8,043 nt of DNA from Candidatus Brocadia sp. (GTDB taxonomy: Bacteria; Planctomycetota; Brocadiia; Brocadiales; Brocadiaceae). Under the pieces are notes generated by a model, which was not told where the DNA came from, made no database searches, and worked only from the letters and a program-made list of their open reading frames with translations. Position numbers and translations under genes: made by a program. Positions 1-5,043 of this stretch are shown one piece after another. Positions within the stretch are counted from its first letter, which is position 1. Every line of letters starts with the position of its first letter. The DNA lies in contig JAUQXU010000475.1 in the NCBI GenBank assembly GCA_030837935.1, positions 1 through 8,043 on the forward strand, read 5' to 3'.

Positions 1-373
1 ATGAAAATAATATTATTCAGGCACTACATTGAACGTTCCAAAATTTAATATCTAACCATATCAAGGAGTTACGACTTTTTGTTGCCAGATTTTTACCCAT
101 TTTTCACCTTTTTTATGACGAATTTGTTGAAGTTGGGTTAAATATATTTACTGTTGTTTGTCAAGTATAATATTTCTCATTGTATTCGTTATATCAGAGC
201 ATTGCACAATCCCCTGAGTCCCATTTGTTACGAGGATTTCTTGGCTGTTATCTTCCCTATACAACCTCTGTTTGCATACGTAACGCGTGCGGTCAGGCAG
301 ACCATGTAAATCAACACCATATCGTTTGTTCTTTCCCAGCGCAATCTACTATTAAAAATAGCTAAATTCCTGC
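1..373. other. Upstream region with no supported gene
   Basis: No convincing gene is seen here. A short in-frame stretch from base 1 to a TAA at 46-48 could be the tail of a gene lying to the left, but 15 codons are too few to judge. The open frame at 180-365 has only a TTG start, no ribosome binding site and an implausible composition. On the minus strand a frame without stops runs roughly from 345 down to 130, but it lacks an early start codon. Bases 166-171 read TATAAT, with no good -35 element at the right distance. The stretch may hold a decayed gene or the end of a repeat. Confidence 0.5.
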
Positions 374-400
374 TAAATATATTTTTTTATATTCCGATAA
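374..400 (+). promoter_or_regulatory. Sigma-28 (FliA)-type promoter
   Basis: The sequence reads TAAATATA at 374-381, exactly 11 bases, then TCCGATAA at 393-400. The flagellar sigma-28 consensus is TAAAGTTT-N11-GCCGATAA, so the TAAA core, the spacing and seven of eight -10 bases agree. The second half of the -35 element matches poorly. Transcription would begin near 407, just upstream of the HTH/cheY/cheX group. That fits a chemotaxis operon controlled with flagellar genes, and it argues against translation from the ATG at 400, which overlaps the -10 element. The AT-rich background raises the chance of a random match. Confidence 0.6.
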
Positions 401-453
401 TGCAAGGTATTAAATGCAATCAGAAGACATTCTATTCAAAAAGGCAATCATAT

Positions 454-684
454 ATGCAAAATCCAAATATCATGACGATAAAACAAGTCGCGGAATATCT
501 AAAGGTAAGTCCTCGTACTATATACAAGTTAGTAAAAGAAGGGACTATTCCTACCTTTAAGATAATGAACATGTGGCGATTCGAACAGTCACAAATTGAT
601 CAATGGATACGTGAAAAAAGTGAAATTAATAAATTCAACAGAATTGGAGGTAAAGAACATGCCAAAAGTATTGATAATCGATGA
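454..684 (+). CDS. Excisionase/MerR-like helix-turn-helix DNA-binding protein
   Basis: This is a 76-residue protein with one HTH_17/excisionase-type domain at about residues 7-53. The helix-turn-helix is MTIKQVAEYLKVSPRTIYKL, followed by KEG-IP and a wing ending in WRF (41-43), then a closing helix QIDQWI. The family binds DNA and occurs as phage excisionases, toxin-antitoxin partners and small transcription regulators. The start at 454 is chosen because AAGG (440-443) lies 10 bases upstream. The alternative ATG at 400 sits inside the predicted promoter -10, and the ATG at 472 would also keep the whole domain. The last 26 bases overlap cheY, whose ribosome binding site lies inside this gene, so the two are probably translationally coupled. 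No integrase or phage gene is nearby, so a role as a regulator tied to the chemotaxis operon is more likely than excision. The target DNA is unknown. Confidence 0.8.
   Translation: MQNPNIMTIKQVAEYLKVSPRTIYKLVKEGTIPTFKIMNMWRFEQSQIDQWIREKSEINKFNRIGGKEHAKSIDNR
646..650 (+). promoter_or_regulatory. Ribosome binding site of cheY
   Basis: GGAGG lies 8 bases before the ATG at 659, inside the 3' end of the HTH gene. It fixes the cheY start at 659 rather than the longer in-frame start at 596, and it suggests coupled translation of the two genes. Confidence 0.85.
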
Positions 685-1036
685 TTCATCTGTAATGCGG
701 AAGATTATTCAGAGAAATATTCAGCAATCCGGTCTCTTGGTGGATGAATTTGTCGAGGCGGGAGACGGAAGAGAAGGTCTTGAAAAGGCAGCTTCCAACG
801 ATATTGACTTAATCCTGTGCGACTGGAACATGCCAAATATGACAGGAATAGATTTTGTAAAGGCGCTGAGGGGTTCAGGACAAAAGAATAACATTCCCAT
901 TGTAATGGTAACTACGGAAGGCAGCGAGACAAAGATTGAAGAGGCCAAAAACAGTGGCGCCAACGGTTACCTGACAAAGCCATTTACGCCGGAACAATTA
1001 AAATCTAAACTGGGAAATTTTTTACTCGTGAAATGA
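659..1036 (+). CDS. cheY: CheY-type single-domain response regulator
   Basis: This 125-residue protein is one receiver domain with no output domain, the usual size for CheY. The acidic pair is D8/D9, the phospho-acceptor is D55 in LCDWNMPN, the conserved Thr is T85 in VMVTTEG, and the conserved Lys is K107 in LTKPF. In chemotaxis, phospho-CheY from CheA binds the flagellar switch and changes rotation. The DWNMP and KPFTPEQL motifs are typical of chemotaxis CheY proteins. The start at 659 follows GGAGG at 646-650. The gene overlaps the HTH gene and is followed 69 bases later by cheX, whose product would dephosphorylate it. It could instead signal to the neighbouring HTH protein or another partner, but the sequence alone does not show this. 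Confidence 0.93.
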   Translation: MPKVLIIDDSSVMRKIIQRNIQQSGLLVDEFVEAGDGREGLEKAASNDIDLILCDWNMPNMTGIDFVKALRGSGQKNNIPIVMVTTEGSETKIEEAKNSGANGYLTKPFTPEQLKSKLGNFLLVK

Positions 1037-1105
1037 CGAATACATCCCCTTTTAGGTATATTTTGAAAGTTTACAACAAATATTAAGAAAAGGAGAGAAC
1101 GTACT

Positions 1106-1633
1106 ATGACGTTAGAAAGTGTGATGGAAACCATTGCGTTGGACATTACAGAGTCTACAAAAACATTATTTGAAACGATGATCATGATGGATTTGAAGTA
1201 TAACGAGTCTTCCTTGGTAGATGATACTCAAATAAAAACTGATGTTATCGGTTTGGTAAGTTTTACCGGCAAATATCACGGGGTTATTGCCCTGTTTTGC
1301 TCAAAACAATTCGCATTAAAGGTTGCATCAACCATGCTGATGACAGAACTAACAGGATTTACGAGCGAGGTAAAAGATGCCATCGGTGAGGTATCAAACA
1401 TGATCGCAGGCAATGTAAAGACAAAATTGATGGCTCAATACGGTGACATGCATCTCTCCATCCCAATAGTGATTGCAGGGGAAGGTCTTTCCATCACCGC
1501 AGTAAACAATCATCCTGTTGTAGCTGACACCACGCTTTCATGTTTTAGTAAAGATCCCTGGCTCATGACGCCTTTTATCTCCGGCAACGAAAAGTTTAAC
1601 ATCGGTTTATTGCTTAAAGAATCAAACAAATAG
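1106..1633 (+). CDS. cheX: CheX-type CheY-P phosphatase
   Basis: This 175-residue protein is of the CheC/CheX/FliY phosphatase superfamily. The diagnostic helix at residues 91-103 has D91, E95 and N98 in the D-x3-E-x2-N pattern (DAIGEVSNMIAGN), with P120 about 22 residues on. In the family, the Glu and Asn of this motif carry out dephosphorylation of CheY-P. Only one such motif is seen, as in CheX, whereas CheC and FliY usually have two. The surrounding strands (IGLVSFTGKYHGVIAL before the motif, LSIPIVIAGEG after it) fit the CheX fold. The start is supported by AGGAGAG from 1091, about 10 bases before the ATG. It sits just after cheY, the expected substrate source. The C-terminus, about 30 residues past the core, is not diagnostic. 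Confidence 0.85.
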   Translation: MTLESVMETIALDITESTKTLFETMIMMDLKYNESSLVDDTQIKTDVIGLVSFTGKYHGVIALFCSKQFALKVASTMLMTELTGFTSEVKDAIGEVSNMIAGNVKTKLMAQYGDMHLSIPIVIAGEGLSITAVNNHPVVADTTLSCFSKDPWLMTPFISGNEKFNIGLLLKESNK

Positions 1634-1656
1634 ATATTTATTCGCTCGTAATAAAA

Positions 1657-2667
1657 ATGGAAAATTCTTCAAACAAAAAAATATCATCGTCCAAACTAGA
1701 GGAAACTCTGACAAGTACATTTCCGCGAATTTGTAGTGATTGTGGCAAGTTGACGAACAAGCAGTTTTTCCTGACAAATCCCGTATTGCAAAGTACTACA
1801 TTGAAGTCATTTCTGAAGGATACCAGCAAGAGTTATGTGATGGCAAAATTGACAATCGAAGAGTTTTACGAAGGCGAAATGTATTTAATCTTTGCAGTAA
1901 AGGATGCCATCACAATCGGAAGTATTTTATTAACCATTGATGATTCCGCGATACGTGAAAATGCAAGTAAGGGTATTTTAGATAATGATTGTACCGACGC
2001 ATTTAAGGAATTCTCGAATCAGGTTTGCGGGATGTTAGACAACGAATTAAGGCCGAAGCTACCCAAGCCTATTCACCTCAAATTAACAAGTACGGTTCTT
2101 ATTACCCATGAAAATACGACCACCGTGCTTAGCGAAGAAGCAGTGAATGAAGAATGTCTTATTCTAACCGCTACCATGCGAATTTTAGGTTTTGATGACG
2201 GTCAGTTTATATTAAGTGTGTCAAAATTGATTGGCGAAGAATTTTTTTGCGAAGTCATAGAAGAGGACAATAAGCAATTTAAGGGTACGATATTGGCCGT
2301 AGACGATTCAAAAACAGACCTCCGCATTACCCGAAAACTTTTGAGCAGTGAATATAAAGTTTTAGTTACAGACAATCCAAATAATGCGCTCTCTATGCTT
2401 CAAAAAGAACGTATTGACCTTGTGTTGATGGATATTTATATGAGCGGTATTGATGGGATAGCACTCTGTGAGCGGATTAAAAGAAATGCCATGTCTCATG
2501 CAATACCAATCATTATGTGTTCCTCTTCTCCGACACAGGATAACGTAATAAAAGCCATTCGGGCAGGCGCTGTGGACTTTCTTGTAAAGCCTTTCACGAG
2601 GGGAAAATTAATTGAAAAGATTAATAAGCACTTAATAAACAATAACGTACTGCTAAATTCGTTGTAA
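1657..2667 (+). CDS. CheX/CheC-like phosphatase domain fused to a receiver domain
   Basis: This 336-residue protein has two parts. Residues of about 13-205 resemble the CheC/CheX/FliY fold. An active-site-like helix holds D114, E118 and N121 (DAFKEFSNQVCGMLDNEL), followed by a Pro-rich turn at 134-138. Residues of about 210-330 form a receiver domain with acidic pair D216/D217, phospho-acceptor D259 in LVLMDIYM, Ser at the switch position (S289) and K311 in LVKPF. The most likely role is a phosphatase whose activity is controlled by, or directed at, its own receiver. It could also act as a phosphate sink for CheA. A CxxC pair (C26, C29) near the N-terminus is of unknown meaning. The gene starts 23 bases after cheX without a clear Shine-Dalgarno sequence, so its translation may depend on cheX. 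The REC assignment is firm; the phosphatase assignment rests mainly on the ExxN helix. Confidence 0.8.
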   Translation: MENSSNKKISSSKLEETLTSTFPRICSDCGKLTNKQFFLTNPVLQSTTLKSFLKDTSKSYVMAKLTIEEFYEGEMYLIFAVKDAITIGSILLTIDDSAIRENASKGILDNDCTDAFKEFSNQVCGMLDNELRPKLPKPIHLKLTSTVLITHENTTTVLSEEAVNEECLILTATMRILGFDDGQFILSVSKLIGEEFFCEVIEEDNKQFKGTILAVDDSKTDLRITRKLLSSEYKVLVTDNPNNALSMLQKERIDLVLMDIYMSGIDGIALCERIKRNAMSHAIPIIMCSSSPTQDNVIKAIRAGAVDFLVKPFTRGKLIEKINKHLINNNVLLNSL

Positions 2668-2696
2668 GGTATTACTTTAACCCGATGAAAATACGG

Positions 2697-2800
2697 AAAC
2701 CACAGATTTCACAGATATTGGATTTCATAACACGGCATCACAGCCTACACAAATAATTCTCATAAATGAAAATCTGTGCAATCTGCGAAATCTGTGGTTT
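2697..2800. repeat. Inverted repeat of the CCACAGATTTCACAGAT type
   Basis: The left arm at 2697-2716 (AAACCACAGATTTCACAGAT) pairs with the right arm at 2781-2800 with 19 of 20 bases complementary. About 64 bases separate the arms, and the CTGTG/CACAG theme recurs inside (AATCTGTGCAATCTG at 2771-2785). The arms are themselves made of a short repeated unit. Similar CCACAGATT palindromes are scattered between genes in many environmental bacterial genomes as REP- or MITE-like elements; that is recalled, not tested here. Transcribed, it would form a long hairpin just ahead of cheA. Confidence 0.75.
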
Positions 2801-2820
2801 TCCCTTAAAACTTGATTATT

Positions 2821-2825
2821 GAGGA
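2821..2825 (+). promoter_or_regulatory. Ribosome binding site of cheA
   Basis: GAGGA lies 7 bases before the ATG at 2833 and so selects that start. The in-frame TTG at 2812 has no such site; the bases before it belong to the inverted repeat and its flank. Confidence 0.75.
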
Positions 2826-2832
2826 TATAAAT

Positions 2833-4632
2833 ATGGAAGACAGCATGAATTTTACGGACGATGTTGAAATTGTTAAAGAATTTCTTGTCGAATCTAATGA
2901 TCATCTGGATGATGTTGAATCCAAAATATTAGAGTTGGAAAAAAATCCCGAAGATGTGGATCTCATTAACAGCATATTCCGGCCAATTCACAGCATGAAA
3001 GGAAGTGCTGGCTTCCTGGGTCTGCAGGATATTGGTAAGGTAAGCCACGAACTGGAAACCCTCCTGGACGAAGCACGAAAGATGAAAATAAAAATCACAC
3101 CGGAAATTGTTGAGATACTGTATGAAGGTGTCGATATCCTGAAAAAGCTACGAGAATCTGTTGCAAAAAGAGTGGATAACAAAGGTGCGTTAGTCGATGT
3201 GATTGATTTCCAAACACTCTTATCAAAGATATCCACTATATTAGCACGCGATCTGGACACCGCTCAGCATGAAAATAGCCGGATGAATTTATTAAAGGCA
3301 AAGCATATTGGAGAAATCTTGGTCGAGACAGGCGATATTAACAAAGATCAGCTGGAACTGGCATTGCAAGAACAAGAACATGGGAAGCGATTAGGAGAAA
3401 TATTAGTTGAAAAAGGAATAACCACACCAGCTAAGGTTGATAATGCGCTCAAGCTCCAATCCGTTGTCGGAAAGGCATCCTCTGAAACGGTTAAAGTAGA
3501 TATACAAAAACTGGATAACCTGGTAAATCTTGTGGGTGAGTTGGTGATTGCCAATGCCCTTATCAATGAGGGATTAGGAAATATCACGAACGGTGCAAAT
3601 AAAAATTTGTCACATCTTAACAAGATTGTCAAGGATATACAGGATCAGGTCATGTGCATGAGGATGGTGCCTCTGAGATCAACATTCCAAAAAATGTCCA
3701 GACTCGTGCGGGACGTGTCAGCAAAGGTGGGTAAGAAGGTACGCCTGGAAATCTCAGGCGAAGATACTGAACTGGATAAGACAGTAATTGAAGAGATAGG
3801 TGATCCGCTTGTCCATATCATAAGAAACTCGATCGATCATGGAATTGAGCCACAAAACGAACGCATACCTAAAGGAAAACCCGCAGAAGGCCTTGTACGA
3901 TTAAACGCATTCCACCGGGGCGGAAATATCGTTATCGAAATTGAGGATGATGGTAAAGGTCTTTGCAAGGAGAAGATTTTAGAGAAGGCCACAGAGAAAG
4001 GTTTAATAGAGAAAAATGCATCTCTCTCCGATCAACAAATCTATAATCTTATCTTTGCTGCCGGGTTTTCCACTGCAGAAAAGGTAACTGATGTTTCAGG
4101 CCGTGGAGTTGGCATGGATGTCGTCAAAAAAAATGTTGAACGCTTACGCGGAAAGGTAGAGATTTCTACTGTGGAAGGGAAAGGCACTAAAATTTCCATT
4201 AAACTACCCCTTACCCTGGCAATTATCGATGGCATGATTGTTCAGGTTGGTACGGAAAAGTATATTGTCCCCATGCTTTCTATTGAGGAATCCATTCGCC
4301 CAAAGAAAGAAGATGTTTCCACCGTACAACAACGCGGTGAAATAATTAATGTAAGAGGCAATTTATTACCTGTGGTACGACTCCACAATTTGTATAACGT
4401 TCAACCTAAGAAAATTAATCCATGGGAGGCCCTCATCCTGGTCGTTGAAGGTGAAGGGCAAAGGTGTGGAATCCTTGTCGACGATCTCCTCGGTCAACAG
4501 CAGATTGTCATTAAGAGTTTGGGAGAACAATTCCAAAATGTCAGAGGAATCTCTGGCAGCGCCATACTGGGAGACGGACATGTTGGCCTTATCCTGGATG
4601 TGGGGGGGATTATGAGCATGGCGTTGAATTAA
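2833..4632 (+). CDS. cheA: Chemotaxis histidine kinase CheA
   Basis: This 599-residue cytoplasmic kinase couples receptor state to phosphorylation of CheY-type receivers. In order: an Hpt (P1) domain at about 6-115 with phospho-acceptor H53 in IHSMKGSAGF; a linker; two tandem 24-residue repeats at 158-181 and 186-209 in place of a typical P2; a dimerisation domain at about 220-285 (LDNLVNLVGELV); an HATPase domain with N box HIIRNSIDHGIE (328-339), G1 box DDGKGL (372-377) and G2 box GRGVGMDVV (423-431); and a CheW-like P5 domain from about 460 to the end. All kinase motifs look intact. The ATG at 2833 is chosen over the TTG at 2812 because of GAGGA at 2821-2825. The repeats have the form (R/H)(L/I)GEILVExG...LxxQ, as in MshEN/GspE N-terminal domains. 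The short length compared with E. coli CheA (654 residues) fits the missing P2. Confidence 0.95.
   Translation: MEDSMNFTDDVEIVKEFLVESNDHLDDVESKILELEKNPEDVDLINSIFRPIHSMKGSAGFLGLQDIGKVSHELETLLDEARKMKIKITPEIVEILYEGVDILKKLRESVAKRVDNKGALVDVIDFQTLLSKISTILARDLDTAQHENSRMNLLKAKHIGEILVETGDINKDQLELALQEQEHGKRLGEILVEKGITTPAKVDNALKLQSVVGKASSETVKVDIQKLDNLVNLVGELVIANALINEGLGNITNGANKNLSHLNKIVKDIQDQVMCMRMVPLRSTFQKMSRLVRDVSAKVGKKVRLEISGEDTELDKTVIEEIGDPLVHIIRNSIDHGIEPQNERIPKGKPAEGLVRLNAFHRGGNIVIEIEDDGKGLCKEKILEKATEKGLIEKNASLSDQQIYNLIFAAGFSTAEKVTDVSGRGVGMDVVKKNVERLRGKVEISTVEGKGTKISIKLPLTLAIIDGMIVQVGTEKYIVPMLSIEESIRPKKEDVSTVQQRGEIINVRGNLLPVVRLHNLYNVQPKKINPWEALILVVEGEGQRCGILVDDLLGQQQIVIKSLGEQFQNVRGISGSAILGDGHVGLILDVGGIMSMALN
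3304..3459 (+). other. Tandem MshEN-like repeats within CheA
   Basis: CheA residues 158-181 (beginning HIGEILVETG and ending LQEQ) and 186-209 (beginning RLGEILVEKG and ending LKLQ) are two 24-residue units separated by only EHGK. Both fit the spacing RLGxxLVxxG-x10-LxxQ of MshEN-type domains, some of which bind cyclic di-GMP. The first unit has His instead of Arg at its start. The usual MshEN arrangement has a much longer spacer between the two motifs, so cyclic di-GMP binding is uncertain. The units take the place of the CheY-docking P2 domain. Confidence 0.65.
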
Positions 4633-4695
4633 ATAAAATGGGTAATAGGGATCGTGTATCGTGATAGGAGACACGAATCCGATGACTTTATTTAA
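4629..4695. repeat. Nested hairpin overlapping the end of cheA
   Basis: TTAAATAAA at 4629-4637 is an exact reverse complement of TTTATTTAA at 4687-4695. Inside it, GGATCGTGT (4649-4657) pairs with ACACGAATCC (4671-4680) with one bulged A. The cheA TAA stop lies in the left arm. It may act as an mRNA-stabilising or attenuating structure; the lack of a proper U-run makes a classic intrinsic terminator doubtful. Part of it may belong to the repeat remnant that follows. Confidence 0.45.
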
Positions 4696-4853
4696 ATGTA
4701 AAAATTAAAAATCAAAATGCAAAATGACAAATCAAAATTCAAAGATACGTTCAGGATTTGAAAGGCAGAAGACATTTCTTTCATTTTGATATGAATTTTT
4801 GATTTTTTATCTTTGATTTTTGATTTCTCCTGACCCCCTGACACCCGATCCCT
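4647..4853. repeat. Imperfect inverted-repeat element without a gene
   Basis: AGGGATCG at 4647-4654 is an exact inverted copy of CGATCCCT at 4846-4853. Further in, the left side (4701-4746) is rich in AAAATCAAA words. The right side (about 4780-4826) is rich in the complementary TTTGATTTTTGATTT words and matches the left imperfectly. The centre holds only about 35 bases. This looks like a mobile or gene-carrying cassette that has lost its interior. The nearly identical left end at 7851-7904 is followed by a four-helix-bundle gene. Confidence 0.6.
4693..4746 (+). pseudogene. Remnant of the 5' end of a four-helix-bundle protein gene
   Basis: These 54 bases match 7851-7904 at 52 positions. They include an ATG at 4717 and the same first ten codons, MQNDKSKFKD, as the gene at the window end. 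After that the frame diverges and stops at TGA 4759-4761. The right part of the surrounding element resembles a downstream flank in inverted orientation. The simplest reading is an internal deletion that removed nearly all of the gene. The copy also lacks the AAAGG that precedes the intact start. It is not expected to make a functional protein. Confidence 0.65.
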
Positions 4854-5043
4854 GATCTCTCACAGTGACGGCTGATAGCAGAAAAGTTATTCAGTGTACA
4901 GATATCCCGTTTTTCAAAATTAAAAGGAGATGCCTTTTAGACAAAAGCAACAGAAACTTTCATTCAGTAGTTTCGTCAGAGTTAATTAAGATTATTTTTG
5001 TTGTGTTAAATACGTACTGATTCAGCAAGGAGAAAATAATACT

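Larger units (their letters stand above)
2668..2832. other. 165-base gap before cheA, mostly filled by an inverted repeat
   Basis: No reading frame of note lies here. The gap is dominated by the inverted repeat at 2697-2800. The cheA ribosome binding site lies just beyond it. No sigma-28 or clear sigma-70 promoter is seen, so cheA may be read through from the upstream genes. Confidence 0.6.
4633..5043. other. 411-base intergenic region between cheA and the receptor gene
   Basis: No gene is supported here. The first part holds a hairpin around the cheA stop codon. The middle (about 4693-4830) is an AT-rich inverted-repeat remnant of a four-helix-bundle cassette. The last 180 bases hold a small stem (AAAAGG at 4922-4927 with CCTTTT at 4933-4938) and the receptor's ribosome binding site. 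I looked for a sigma-28 or sigma-54 promoter before the receptor gene and found no convincing match. Confidence 0.6.

Noticed and set aside
166..171. Sigma-70 promoter with TATAAT
   Set aside because: There is no acceptable -35 hexamer 16-18 bases upstream and no extended -10, and AT-rich DNA gives many such hexamers by chance.
200..360. Cyclic di-GMP or other riboswitch upstream of the operon
   Set aside because: I could not find the conserved core of a known riboswitch class, and the region lies upstream of the predicted transcription start.
180..365. Open frame of 61 codons on the + strand
   Set aside because: It has a TTG start, no ribosome binding site, an odd Cys/His/Ser-rich composition and no recognisable motif.
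400..453. N-terminal extension of the HTH protein from the ATG at 400
   Set aside because: This ATG overlaps the predicted promoter -10, has no Shine-Dalgarno sequence, and adds 18 residues not expected for the family.
596..658. N-terminal extension of CheY
   Set aside because: The extension lies within the HTH coding region, and GGAGG at 646-650 points clearly to the ATG at 659.
2812..2832. TTG start for CheA adding seven residues
   Set aside because: The GAGGA at 2821-2825 lies inside this extension and serves the ATG at 2833.
4930..4989. Small frame starting MPFRQKQQ after AAAAGGAG
   Set aside because: The Shine-Dalgarno-like bases abut the ATG with no usable spacing, the peptide is about 19 residues, and the bases form a small stem.
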